Part shown: positions 51,989 through 60,933 of the stretch, piece after piece
How positions within the stretch are numbered: the first letter of the stretch is position 1
Layout of the letters: every line of letters starts with the position of its first letter
The notes under the pieces: model-generated
The model's input: only the letters and a program-made list of their open reading frames with translations
What the model was told of the DNA's origin: nothing
Databases searched by the model: none
Position numbers and translations under genes: made by a program
Source: Spirochaetia bacterium
GTDB taxonomy: Bacteria > Spirochaetota > Spirochaetia > Sphaerochaetales > Sphaerochaetaceae
DNA: 64,000 nt
Direction: 5' to 3'
NCBI GenBank assembly: GCA_022482625.1
Contig: JAKVOU010000001.1
Span: 744,001-808,000, forward strand

Positions 51989-54412
51989 ATGCAGTACGGT
52001 CACTTTGATGACAGCAAAAGGGAATATGTGATAGAGACTCCGATGACTCCGCTTCCATGGATAAATTATCTTGGCAACAAGGACTTTTTCTCCTTGGTTT
52101 CCCAAACATTGGGGGGATTCACCTTCTACAAAGATGCAAAACTCAGAAGACTTACCCGCCATAGGTATAATGACGTGCCTAGGGATAACGGAGGAAGACT
52201 CTACTACATAAAGGACGGAAATACCGTCTGGAATCCCGGATTCCTCCCCTCCAAGACCCCGCTTGACAGTTATCGGTGCCGCCATGGCTTAGGCTACTCA
52301 ATCATTGAATCAAAGAAAAATGGAATCATGTGTTCCGTCAAACTGTTCAATCCACTGGATAAAGCAGTTGAAATCAACCAAGTCAAATTGGAAAACAAGA
52401 GCTCGACAAAAAAGAACATTACCTTGTTCTCGGCTCTGGAATGGTGTTTCTACAATGCAGAGGACGATGCAACGAACTTCCAGCGAAACTGGAACATTGC
52501 AGAAGTTGAAGTCGAGGGAAGTACCATCTACCATACCACAGAATATAGGGAAAGACGAAATCACTATGCATTTTTTTCCGTCAATTCCGGCATTTCAAGC
52601 TTCGATACCGACAGGGACCATTTCCTTGGCACCTACAATGGATGGGACAAACCCGATTCAGTAGAAAAAGGAGAAGATTCATGCAGCATTGCGCATGGAT
52701 GGGCTCCCATTGCCAGCCACTGCATACACATTTCCCTTGCCCCCGGAGAATGCAGGACTTTTGTCTTCCTCCTAGGGTATGTAGAGCAAAAAGAATCGAC
52801 AAAGTTTTCTGCGCCAGGAAAGGTCAACAAAGACAAGGCATACAGAATCATCGAATCGTACGACAGTGAGGAAAAGGTCCAAAAAGCTTTCGGATCGTTG
52901 CAAAAATATTGGCATGGCATGCTTGGACATTTCCAAATCACTACCGACGAGCCAAAAGTAGACAGGATGGTCAATATCTGGAACCAATATCAATGCATGG
53001 TAACCTTCAATCTCAGCAGGTCAACAAGCTACTATGAAAGCGGACTTGGCCGAGGCATGGGATTCCGTGACAGCTGTCAGGATATCTATGGTTTCGTACA
53101 TATGGCTCCGGAAAGGGCACGGCAAAGGATTCTCGACCTGGCCTCAGTCCAGTTTGCCGATGGCAGTACATTCCATCAATATCAGCCTCTCACAGGAAAG
53201 GGAAATGCAGATATAGGAGGTGGTTTCAACGATGACCCGCTATGGCTCATTGCTTCCACAATCGCCTATCTGAAGGAAACCGGCGATTTTTCAATCCTTG
53301 ACGAGTCTATTCCCTTCGTAGACAATAACATAGGAACGACTACCCTACTCATGCACTTGGAAAGAAGCTTCAGCTTTACCCTCAGCCACAAGGGTCCTCA
53401 CGGACTGCCCCTGATCGGTAGAGCCGACTGGAATGACTGCCTTAATCTCAATTGTTTTTCCACAGAACCGGGAGAGTCTTTCCAGACTTGTTCCAACTAT
53501 GACAGCGGCAAAGCCGAATCGGTTTTCATTGCCGGCATGTTCGTTCTCTACGGACGGACATATGCCCAGCTACTTGACAGATTGGGCAAAAGCAAGGAAG
53601 CCCAGGAAGCAAGGAACGAAACAGATGCAATGGAAAAAAAATGCATACGTTATGGCTGGGATGGAAACTGGTTTATCAGAGCCTATGATGCGCTCGGTGG
53701 TAAAGTCGGCAGCAAGGACTGTGCCGAAGGAAAGATTTTCATAGAACCCCAAGGGTTCTGTACCATGGCAGGAATCGGAGAAGACGAAGGACTGGGGAAA
53801 AAGGCAATGTCCTCAGTCTGGCAATATCTGGTAAATGACTTCGGGATTGAACTGATTGCACCGCCCTATTCCACTTATCACGAAGAACTGGGAGAAATAT
53901 CAAGTTATCCGCCAGGATACAAGGAAAACGGTTCCGTATTCTGCCATAACAACCCATGGGTTATTCTTGCAGAAAGCAAACTTGGACATGGCAATGAAGC
54001 CTATAGCCTCTATTGCAGGAACAGCCCGGCTTTTACGGAAGAAAAAAGTGATATACATAGAAGTGAACCTTATTGCTATAGCCAAACCATTGCAGGAAGG
54101 CAAGCGCCTACATACGGTGAAGCGAAGAACAGTTGGCTTACTGGTACAGCCGCATGGTCCTTCGTTGCAGTCAGCCAGGGAATCTTCGGTATCAAACCGG
54201 ACTGGGACGGGCTGCTCATTGATCCATGCCTGCCGGACTCAATCGGCTTCTGCCGCATTATCCGTCAGTTCCGCGGGACGACCTACGAAATATCAATTGA
54301 CAATAGCACCCATTCAGGTTATCAGCTGACAGTAGACGGAGAAAGGGTTCATGGAAAACTTGTCAGACATAATGCAGAAAGGAAAAGAGTCGACATAAAG
54401 CTTTCCTTATGA
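51989..54412 (+). CDS. Cellobiose phosphorylase, GH94
   Basis: A cytoplasmic 807-residue enzyme that splits cellobiose with phosphate into glucose 1-phosphate and glucose, saving ATP. The catalytic acid is Asp483 in GRADWNDCLNLN, and the substrate region GFRDSCQDIYGFVH (residues 358-371) is the cellobiose-phosphorylase signature. N-terminal beta-sandwich (residues ~1-270), linker helices, then the (alpha/alpha)6 barrel. No signal peptide. AGGGGGT lies 6 bases before the ATG. It is controlled by the divergent LacI. Other GH94 activities (chitobiose, cellodextrin) are less likely given the length and motifs, but cannot be excluded. Confidence 0.93.
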   Translation: MQYGHFDDSKREYVIETPMTPLPWINYLGNKDFFSLVSQTLGGFTFYKDAKLRRLTRHRYNDVPRDNGGRLYYIKDGNTVWNPGFLPSKTPLDSYRCRHGLGYSIIESKKNGIMCSVKLFNPLDKAVEINQVKLENKSSTKKNITLFSALEWCFYNAEDDATNFQRNWNIAEVEVEGSTIYHTTEYRERRNHYAFFSVNSGISSFDTDRDHFLGTYNGWDKPDSVEKGEDSCSIAHGWAPIASHCIHISLAPGECRTFVFLLGYVEQKESTKFSAPGKVNKDKAYRIIESYDSEEKVQKAFGSLQKYWHGMLGHFQITTDEPKVDRMVNIWNQYQCMVTFNLSRSTSYYESGLGRGMGFRDSCQDIYGFVHMAPERARQRILDLASVQFADGSTFHQYQPLTGKGNADIGGGFNDDPLWLIASTIAYLKETGDFSILDESIPFVDNNIGTTTLLMHLERSFSFTLSHKGPHGLPLIGRADWNDCLNLNCFSTEPGESFQTCSNYDSGKAESVFIAGMFVLYGRTYAQLLDRLGKSKEAQEARNETDAMEKKCIRYGWDGNWFIRAYDALGGKVGSKDCAEGKIFIEPQGFCTMAGIGEDEGLGKKAMSSVWQYLVNDFGIELIAPPYSTYHEELGEISSYPPGYKENGSVFCHNNPWVILAESKLGHGNEAYSLYCRNSPAFTEEKSDIHRSEPYCYSQTIAGRQAPTYGEAKNSWLTGTAAWSFVAVSQGIFGIKPDWDGLLIDPCLPDSIGFCRIIRQFRGTTYEISIDNSTHSGYQLTVDGERVHGKLVRHNAERKRVDIKLSL

Positions 54413-54472
54413 CGCCGAGAACCGCTTCCTTTCCAATATAGCGACTTAAAAACACAGCTCTTATAAATTTGT

Positions 54473-54507
54473 CATTCGGTATCTGCTGGATACTGGATGA
54501 CTTTTTT
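54473..54507 (+). terminator. Terminator after GH94
   Basis: CATTCGGTATC and GATACTGGATG pair over 11 positions (two G-T pairs) around TGCTG, followed by ACTTTTTT. Confidence 0.7.
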
Positions 54508-54737
54508 GCCAGATACCTTTAATCAATAGTAGCATTTTTAACAATATAATTATATACAATACATAAATATAGATATGATATATTTAAAATAATCTATTTA
54601 TAAGAATTCAAACGAAGAGTGACTTTATCACATAACAATAACATTTTCCTTGATTTATACCTCTTTATGCTATATGTTTAAGATGTAGTTAATAAGTAAT
54701 ACATAATAATATATTTTTAGTAAGGAGGACTTACGAC
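54508..54737 (+). promoter_or_regulatory. AT-rich promoter region of the secreted protein gene
   Basis: TTGATT (54650-54655), 17-base spacer, TATGTT (54673-54678). The 230 bases are very AT-rich and contain no gene. TAAGGAGG lies 9 bases before the next ATG. Confidence 0.55.
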
Positions 54738-55337
54738 ATGAAGAGATTTTTAACACTGTTTTTAGCCATAGCAACAACAGCAACTGCTGCCTTTGCAGTT
54801 GAATTTGACAGTTACTTCGGTTGGGGAAATACTGATTCAAACCAGACTTCCGCAAATATTTCCAGCAAAATTGAAATCAACACTACCGTAACATCGACTC
54901 CGATTTCTACTACCTTGTATTATGAGGGTGATACTGATGAGATTGATTTGTCTGACTATGATGCATCCAATCCCTACCTGATTACCTTGGATGATAACGC
55001 GATTGCAACAGCAGGAAATACAAACCATTTCGTGATAAAGGCATCAGGAAACCAAACCACTGATACGGATTTTGATATCGATGTAACGGCAACCCCCTTT
55101 TATACTATCAGGACTACCGGTGGAAACATTGAAGAGCACGATGAGCAGGCTGTCAATGTACAGTTCTTTGACCCAGCAACGGAAGATGAAATCACTACGC
55201 CAAGTACTCTTACTCTAGCCGCTGGCTATCGGGACAAGACACCCATCACAGATTTCAATCTTTCTTGGGCGGACAATCCCAATCCGGATGCAGGCGATTA
55301 CCAAAGTGATGTCACGGTTTCCCTTACTGAAAATTAA
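54738..55337 (+). CDS. Secreted beta-rich protein of unknown function (199 residues)
   Basis: Signal peptide MKRFLTLFLAIATTATAAFA with cleavage before VEFDSYFG. The mature part is acidic, rich in Thr, Asp and Asn, without Cys, and reads as repeated beta strands (INTTVTSTPISTTLYYEGD, ending DAGDYQSDVTVSLTEN). The final DAGDYQSDVTVSLT pattern resembles C-terminal strands of fimbrial or surface beta-sandwich proteins. It stands alone between a promoter and a strong terminator, so it is expressed as a single unit, possibly abundantly. Family not recognised; a periplasmic or surface structural role is a guess. Confidence 0.8.
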   Translation: MKRFLTLFLAIATTATAAFAVEFDSYFGWGNTDSNQTSANISSKIEINTTVTSTPISTTLYYEGDTDEIDLSDYDASNPYLITLDDNAIATAGNTNHFVIKASGNQTTDTDFDIDVTATPFYTIRTTGGNIEEHDEQAVNVQFFDPATEDEITTPSTLTLAAGYRDKTPITDFNLSWADNPNPDAGDYQSDVTVSLTEN

Positions 55338-55369
55338 CCTGATAGAGTAGTTTGTAGTACGTAGAACCC

Positions 55370-55413
55370 AGTACCTGTCTGTGAAGCTTCACAGGCAGGT
55401 ACTCCTTTTTCTT
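55370..55413 (+). terminator. Terminator after the secreted protein gene
   Basis: A long, almost perfect stem, AGTACCTG-CTGTGAAG and CTTCACAG-CAGGTACT (one T-G pair), followed by CCTTTTTCTTTTC. Confidence 0.9.
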
Positions 55414-55561
55414 TTCACAAGTAAAATCTTGGTACTGGATATACTTAATCCACTTAACGACATGCAAGGCTACAACTATGGCAAGTCAATACATTGTTTT
55501 AGTATTTTATCAGTATTTTTTTTGATATTTATGCAATTTTATCAATTTGTTTTGGATATGA

Positions 55562-55590
55562 TTGACAATACATGTATTTTTATACATAAT
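55562..55590 (+). promoter_or_regulatory. Promoter of the amino-acid binding protein gene
   Basis: TTGACA (55562-55567), 17-base spacer, CATAAT (55585-55590). The spacer holds the palindrome ATACATGTAT, a possible repressor site. The stretch 55414-55561 has no gene. Confidence 0.65.
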
Positions 55591-55656
55591 CTATGCAGAA
55601 ATCGAAAGACACAAATCCCTTGTAAAACAAGGGAAAGAAGCAAGGAGATGGAAACA

Positions 55657-56430
55657 ATGAAAAAAATCACACTGGCAGCAATCCTGCTGCTTGCTTTGGT
55701 AACGACCCAGGTGTTTGCCCAAGGCGCCAAGGAACAGAAAAAGGATGACAAAACCATCGTAATGGCATCAAACTGCGAATGGCCTCCTTTGGAATTCGTA
55801 GACGAAAACGGCAAAATAACAGGTTTTGAAATCGAACTGCTGCAGAAACTGGGAGAAGTAACAGGTTACAATTTTGTCGTCAAGAATGTTGCTTGGGATG
55901 GTATTTTTGCAGGTCTTGCCAACGGAGCTTATGATGGTGTAGCTTCCGGAGTATCCATTACAGAGGAAAGAAAACCCAAGATGGAATTTACTGATCCTAT
56001 CCTTGATGTCACACAGGCAATCATTTCTCCGATCGGTGCAAAAGATGCAGCAAAGGACATCCAGGGACTGGTCGGGAAAAGAGTCGGTGACCAAATGGGT
56101 ACGACAGGTGACATCGCACTGCATGACAGCGGACTCAATATCACCATCAGAGGATATGATTCAATCGGCCTTGCAGTAGAAGACCTTCTGAACGGCAATC
56201 TTGACTGTGTCGTCACTGATAGTGTCGTTGCAAGTGAATATGTCTTGCAGAACAAGAATTATAAGGACAAACTTGAAGTATCAGGTATAGCAAGTGATAT
56301 TACTGAGCCAATTGCAATGTGCTTTCAGAAAGGCGATACTTTCCATACCCAGATCGTCAACGAAGGACTCAAGAAACTGAAAGCTGACGGGACGCTCAAG
56401 GCTCTCAAGGAAAAATGGAAATTGCTGTAA
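55657..56430 (+). CDS. Amino-acid ABC transporter binding protein (family 3)
   Basis: Periplasmic binding protein of the polar amino acid class, 257 residues. Signal peptide MKKITLAAILLLALVTTQVFA then QGAKEQKKDD. The ligand fold shows CEWPPLEFVDENGKITGFEI, VKNVAWDGIFAGLANGAYDG and SVSITEERKPKMEFTDPIL-type blocks, and ends NEGLKKLKADGTLKALKEKW, standard for family 3. The start at 55657 has AAGGAG nine bases upstream. It is a single gene; the only matching permease in the window starts 6.8 kb further on. The ligand is an amino acid or related compound, not resolvable here. Confidence 0.92.
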   Translation: MKKITLAAILLLALVTTQVFAQGAKEQKKDDKTIVMASNCEWPPLEFVDENGKITGFEIELLQKLGEVTGYNFVVKNVAWDGIFAGLANGAYDGVASGVSITEERKPKMEFTDPILDVTQAIISPIGAKDAAKDIQGLVGKRVGDQMGTTGDIALHDSGLNITIRGYDSIGLAVEDLLNGNLDCVVTDSVVASEYVLQNKNYKDKLEVSGIASDITEPIAMCFQKGDTFHTQIVNEGLKKLKADGTLKALKEKWKLL

Positions 56431-56464
56431 GAAAGCAACAATTGGTTTTATTTTGCATTATAGG

Positions 56465-56494
56465 AAAGCAGGGACGGATGCCCCTGCTTTTTTA
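56465..56494 (+). terminator. Terminator after the amino-acid binding protein gene
   Basis: AAAGCAGGG (56465-56473) and CCCTGCTTT (56482-56490), 8-base loop, then TTTT. Confidence 0.88.
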
Positions 56495-56540
56495 GGTCCA
56501 CTTTCTTGAAAGCCATACGCACATCGGTTATGGTAGTGGC

Positions 56541-57482
56541 ATGCAAGATACAGTTTCCCTTCTTTCTCCATTTCTGCAGGACAAATTCGACAAAGAAAAT
56601 TCAGAAGATTTGAAACGTTTCGCAGACAAGGTCCTTGCTTTCCGAATGGCTCATGGACGCCATTTCCCATGGCAGGAAACTTTTGATCCTTACAGGATAC
56701 TTGTCTCTGAAATCATGCTGCAACAGACACAGACAGAACGGGTCGTTGCAAAATATCAAGCCTTTACGGAGCATTGGCCGACACTCGAATCATTGGCAAA
56801 GGCCGGTGTAGACGAAGTCCTGCCGTTATGGAAAGGTCTTGGATATAACAGACGTTGCCTGAATCTCATCAAAGCTGCCAAGATGACAGAAGATTTTGGA
56901 TATCAAATCCCGGATGACCCGACATTCATTTCTTCGCTGCCTTCCGTAGGCCCAAGTACAACAGCAGCGCTGCTGAGCTTTGCCTTCGGACATCCTTCAA
57001 TCTATATCGAGACAAATGTCAGGACCGTTCTGTTTACCTTGTTCTATCCACAGACAAAAAAGGATGAAAAAGTAGCTGAAAACCAACTCACTTATGGTAA
57101 AAAAGCCACCATAAGTGACAAGGAATTGAAATCCTTGCTGGAAAACATCCTTCCATTTGTTACAGATACAAAGCAATGGTACTATGCACTGCTGGACGTC
57201 GGTGCCCAAATGAAAAAGGAACTTCCTCCAGATACTGCAAGAAGCAGCCACTATCACAGCCAAAGTCCTTTCAAGGGTTCTGATCGCCAGTTACGAGGAC
57301 AAGTACTCCAACAAATCATAGACAAAGGTCCCCAGACGGCAAAACAATTATTGACGTGTCTCGCAGAAAAAGGGTGGGAAACTACCAGGATCAGCAAAGC
57401 ATTATGGACCTTACTCCAGGATGGTCTCCTTTGCAAAGACCCAGGAGACCGCTATGGTCTACCAAGGAAACAAGACGACTGA
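56541..57482 (+). CDS. MutY-like HhH-GPD DNA glycosylase without iron-sulphur cluster
   Basis: A 313-residue base-excision repair enzyme related to adenine glycosylase MutY. The N-terminal VSEIMLQQTQTERV holds Glu57, matching catalytic Glu37 of E. coli MutY, and LPSVGPSTTAALLSFAFG (133-150) is the helix-hairpin-helix. Where MutY has the catalytic Asp (LDGNVKRV) this protein has IETNVRTV, with Glu157. The four Cys that bind the 4Fe-4S cluster are absent after LLDVGAQMKKELPP, and the C-terminal NUDIX-like 8-oxoG sensor is replaced by a short winged-helix-like tail. So it may be a divergent, cluster-free subfamily with altered substrate. Single gene. Confidence 0.85.
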   Translation: MQDTVSLLSPFLQDKFDKENSEDLKRFADKVLAFRMAHGRHFPWQETFDPYRILVSEIMLQQTQTERVVAKYQAFTEHWPTLESLAKAGVDEVLPLWKGLGYNRRCLNLIKAAKMTEDFGYQIPDDPTFISSLPSVGPSTTAALLSFAFGHPSIYIETNVRTVLFTLFYPQTKKDEKVAENQLTYGKKATISDKELKSLLENILPFVTDTKQWYYALLDVGAQMKKELPPDTARSSHYHSQSPFKGSDRQLRGQVLQQIIDKGPQTAKQLLTCLAEKGWETTRISKALWTLLQDGLLCKDPGDRYGLPRKQDD

Positions 57483-57557
57483 ACAAAAGCAAAGCTATAC
57501 TTTTTGTCCTATCATAAACAAACCTATAGCAGTAGGAGGGAAAGGCCCCTGTTGTTT

Positions 57558-58757
57558 TCATTGTACATTGTCCCTGAGGGAAGCAAGGCCAGCAAGACTG
57601 GTTTCCCTATAGAGAGACGGAATCGCCTGCCCCGTTTCCATCATGACCTTGATGACATTGTCAAAGGAAACCTTGTGCCGTCCATCACCTAGCTGTGCAT
57701 AAGTCGAAATATCCAAAGCCCGCATGGCAGCCATGGCATTCCGTTCGATACAGGGAATCTGCACAAGCCCCAGCATAGGATCACAGGTCAGGCCAAGGTG
57801 ATGTTCCAGCCCCATTTCTGCTGCATATTCTATCTGATGGTTGGTACCACCAAGCAGTTGTGTCGCAGCAGCACCGCCCATGGCACAGGCTACACCTATT
57901 TCCCCTTGGCAACCTACTTCAGCTCCGCTGATCGAGCCATTGGTCTTCACAAGGTTGCCGACAAGTCCTGCCGTCAGCAATGCCCGCAAAATACGGCTCT
58001 CAGCAATTCGTAGATTATTTTTCATGTAATACAGGATACTTGGAAGCACACCGCAACTACCGCAGGTAGGAGCGGTCACTATTTGCCCGCCGCTTGCATT
58101 CTGTTCACTTACAGCGAGGGCATAAGAAATCAATTCAGCACTTCTTCCTGCACGACCAGAAAGTCTTTGGGCCTTTGCATGATACTGGGCAGCCTTACGT
58201 TGCAACCGCAACCCGCCGGGAAGTACCCCTTCATTTGAAAGGCCTTCCTTTACTGCTTTGCACATCACATCCCAGACTTCTTTCATATAGTCCATTATGT
58301 CTGCACCTTCGGCATGAAGCACGAATTCCCATAGCTGCAGGCCTTCTTGGTCACAATAGGAAAGTATTTCCTGCATTGAGCACAACTGTGCAGGATATAG
58401 AGAACTTTCCGGCTCCATAGGTTGCCCCTCTTCAACAATCCTGCCACCGCCGACACTGTAATAGGTTTTTTCACCTTGGTCAGAGACAAAGGTCACTGCA
58501 TTTGGATGGAAAGGTTTGAATTGGTCAGGATGCCAGATAATCTCAACAGGTTTCTTCGCGTCAGCAAATACTTTCCTGATTGCCTGGTCGGTCAGATGGC
58601 CTTTCCCTGTTGCAGCAAGAGAGCCAAAAAGAAGTGCCTTGCATTCCTTGGCATCCGGATATTTTTCCAAATAAGCCAATGCCGCAGCCCGAGGCCCCAT
58701 GGTATGGCTACTGGAGGGACCGGTACCGATACGATATAAATATCTGAGACTTTCCAT
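57558..58757 (-). CDS. sdaA: L-serine ammonia-lyase (serine dehydratase), single chain
   Basis: Iron-sulphur enzyme converting L-serine to pyruvate and ammonia, 399 residues with both beta (residues ~1-150) and alpha domains fused. Typical blocks: RIGTGPSSSHTMGPRAAA at the N-terminus, PTCGSCGVLPSILYYMK, GAEVGCQGEIGVACAMGGAAATQLLGG and LTCDPMLGLVQIPCIERN; the Cys residues bind the 4Fe-4S cluster. I start it at 58757 since RYLYRIGTGPSSSHT is the normal N-terminus; the upstream extension is hydrophobic and foreign. The ribosome site is weak. It supports amino-acid fermentation. Confidence 0.93.
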   Translation of the reverse strand: MESLRYLYRIGTGPSSSHTMGPRAAALAYLEKYPDAKECKALLFGSLAATGKGHLTDQAIRKVFADAKKPVEIIWHPDQFKPFHPNAVTFVSDQGEKTYYSVGGGRIVEEGQPMEPESSLYPAQLCSMQEILSYCDQEGLQLWEFVLHAEGADIMDYMKEVWDVMCKAVKEGLSNEGVLPGGLRLQRKAAQYHAKAQRLSGRAGRSAELISYALAVSEQNASGGQIVTAPTCGSCGVLPSILYYMKNNLRIAESRILRALLTAGLVGNLVKTNGSISGAEVGCQGEIGVACAMGGAAATQLLGGTNHQIEYAAEMGLEHHLGLTCDPMLGLVQIPCIERNAMAAMRALDISTYAQLGDGRHKVSFDNVIKVMMETGQAIPSLYRETSLAGLASLRDNVQ

Positions 58758-58918
58758 AGCCAAAGCATACTCGAAAAAAGAAAAAAAGATAATATATCTA
58801 TAATTTTTTCCAAAAGAATAAAGCGAATAAACAAAAACCAATTGATTTTGGAAGCAAGGACACATCATAAAGTTCCCTTCATACGGTCTTGACAGAAATT
58901 GCTGTCAAATTTGCTTTA

Positions 58919-59275
58919 CTATCTGAGCACCAACATAAAGATGCCGGTAACAAAGAGCAATGCGAAGACCATGATCGAAAAAGTACGCTGGTCCGCCTTC
59001 TTATGGATTGTTTCCCCTATGGCAATCCCGACTGCCAGGAACGGCAACATCCACAGGATCGTCCTGAACGTATGGGTTGTAAAACCTGAGTCCGGGTTGA
59101 AGTACGTCAGGATGAAATGATTCTTCAGTAAGATTGTAATATTGAATATGTAATGGATGTCATTGGCAACCAAGTCTGGCAGTTGCTCAAGAAAGCAAAA
59201 TACCTGAAAAATTCCTTGGAGTTGCAGAAACCCCTTGTCCAAGTAGATGTAAAGAAGGAGGCAGTTACGTATCAT
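58919..59275 (-). pseudogene. C-terminal half of a TauE/SafE-type transporter
   Basis: The frame ends in ILWMLPFLAVGIAIGETIHKK and ALLFVTGIFMLVLR, which match the last two membrane helices of TauE/SafE (DUF81) permeases, sulphite or organosulphur exporters. The part before it (QLQGIFQVFCFLEQLPDLVAN) fits the preceding helix. The N-terminal half of about 130 residues is missing and no start with a ribosome site is seen, so it is a truncated remnant. The opposite frame at 59153-59395 is then an accident. Confidence 0.6.
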
Positions 59276-59670
59276 TCTGGAATAACTGGATTGGTCAATT
59301 ATCCAGTGACAGAAAAATTGGAAATGGACAAAAGAGGATTCTTCCCGCAGGTGAAAGTTTTTTCTACTGGCTATAAATCGATCAGGACTCAATAAGGAGC
59401 CGTAGATTTACTTATGAAAGAGTTCATGTCAACTTAAAAGTATAATCAGAATCAATCGACAGCATTTTTGCAGATAAAGCAGCGGTCTGTTTTGTACACT
59501 TCAATTAATATATGTAGCTATTTTTTATTAAAATTCATTATATAAAATGGTTTTACATATACAAAATTCAATTATTTATGAGTAATAAAAAATTATATTA
59601 GAATATTTTTCTCACTTCTATATCCAAAGTAAGATTGAATCTGTCGCCGCAAATTCCTATACTGTTGTTG
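59276..59670. other. Intergenic AT-rich stretch before the DUF368 gene
   Basis: About 390 bases. No intact gene; the right half is AT-rich and must carry the DUF368 promoter, but no pair of good hexamers stands out. TTATATTAGAATATT at about 59592-59606 is a plausible -10 area. Confidence 0.4.
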
Positions 59671-60621
59671 ATGAACAATCCATCATATGAACTGAAACAG
59701 CGGCAGAAACTTACTGCCCTCATAATAAATATGGCCAGAGGCTTTTCAATGGCTCTGGCAGATAGTATTCCCGGAATTTCAGGCGGAACGATAGCGTATA
59801 TCCTTGATTTCTATGATTTATTCATTGATTCCCTGTCAGCGCTTTTCGGTCGGAATGCCGAAAAACGCAAAAAAGCAATCCCTTTTCTCCTGCAACTCGG
59901 CCTCGGATGGGTCATCGGATTGTCTCTGTGCATCTTTTTCCTTGCACTTATGTTTGAACGCCACATCTATCCTATGAGTTCTGCACTCATCGGCCTCACG
60001 GTTTTTTCGATTCCTACAATCTGCATTAATGAGCATATGATGCTTATAGGCAAGAAAAAGGAAGGAATCAAGCGAGTGGCAATGCTACTTCTAGGTATTG
60101 CCATCGTTGTATTGATTACTGCAGCGAATCCTACTTCAGAAAGTAGATATGCATTGACAAAACTTACGTTCCCACTTGCCTGTTATCTGTTTTTAGGAGG
60201 TATGGGAGCGATTTCGGCAATGGTACTGCCCGGCATTTCTGGTTCATCGCTTATCATGATCATGGGACTATATCTCCCTGTAATCACAGGTATACGGTCT
60301 TTGATGTCAGGTAACATCGCATTTTTCCTTCCGCTGTTCTGCTTCGGATGCGGCATCATTGCAGGGCTTCTCACCACTGTAAAACTTGTACAGTATTGTA
60401 TCCAAAACCATCGGAGCAGTACCATAAGCCTCATCCTTGGCATGGTAATCGGAGCAATCTATTCCATCATCCTTGGGCCGATGACCCTGAACCCGCCGCA
60501 ACCTGCTTTGTCTTTCGGAACCTTCTCTATCACGGCTTTCTTAATCGGCGGAGCAATTATCCTGTTGATCAACTACTTTTCTTCCTTGCATGCAAGGAAG
60601 TCTGTACTAAAAAAAGAATAA
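59671..60621 (+). CDS. DUF368 membrane protein, likely undecaprenyl-phosphate translocase (PopT type)
   Basis: A 316-residue inner-membrane protein of DUF368 (PF04018), a family shown in other bacteria to return undecaprenyl phosphate, the lipid carrier of cell-wall synthesis, across the membrane. Both repeated family signatures are present: MALADSIPGISGGTIAYILD near the N-terminus and AISAMVLPGISGSSLIMIMG in the middle, marking an inverted repeat of two halves. About eight to ten helices. The start is uncertain: the ATG at 59671 and the TTG at 59635 both lack a good ribosome site. A terminator follows. Confidence 0.88.
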   Translation: MNNPSYELKQRQKLTALIINMARGFSMALADSIPGISGGTIAYILDFYDLFIDSLSALFGRNAEKRKKAIPFLLQLGLGWVIGLSLCIFFLALMFERHIYPMSSALIGLTVFSIPTICINEHMMLIGKKKEGIKRVAMLLLGIAIVVLITAANPTSESRYALTKLTFPLACYLFLGGMGAISAMVLPGISGSSLIMIMGLYLPVITGIRSLMSGNIAFFLPLFCFGCGIIAGLLTTVKLVQYCIQNHRSSTISLILGMVIGAIYSIILGPMTLNPPQPALSFGTFSITAFLIGGAIILLINYFSSLHARKSVLKKE

Positions 60622-60647
60622 CAACTTTCAAATCATTTATCATATAG

Positions 60648-60681
60648 AGCAACCGGCAAATAATACCGGTTGCTTTTTAAT
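60648..60681 (+). terminator. Terminator after the DUF368 gene
   Basis: AGCAACCGG (60648-60656) and CCGGTTGCT (60666-60674), then TTTTAATTT. Confidence 0.85.
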
Positions 60682-60933
60682 TTCATCTTAGTCCTTTTTC
60701 CCACATCATCTTTTATCAAACTACCCAGTTTTGTCAAAAAACATAAAGAAAAGGGAAAATCCATTGCAAAAACCACAACTTATACAAACTTATAACATAC
60801 ATTTTCACATGCAAAATCGTTAATTTTAGCTTAAAATTGGCTATTTTTATAAATATGTATAAAAATCTATAAAAAATAGCTTGACTTATACAAACTTTGA
60901 CCATACACTATAAATACGAGGACAAAGAAAGAA
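60682..60933 (+). promoter_or_regulatory. AT-rich leader of the second small secreted protein gene, with repeats
   Basis: The 14-mer ACTTATACAAACTT occurs at 60778-60791 and 60884-60897. Between them is an AT-rich inverted repeat, GCTATTTTTATA against TATAAAAAATAGC (about 60839-60880). The downstream copy overlaps TTGACT (60881-60886), and TATAAAT follows at 60910-60916, so it may be the promoter. No gene in this stretch. Confidence 0.45.

Noticed and set aside
59153-59395. 80-residue + strand frame starting MDVIGNQVWQ
   Set aside because: It is antisense to the TauE/SafE-like frame, whose helices match a known family. It has no ribosome site or family of its own.
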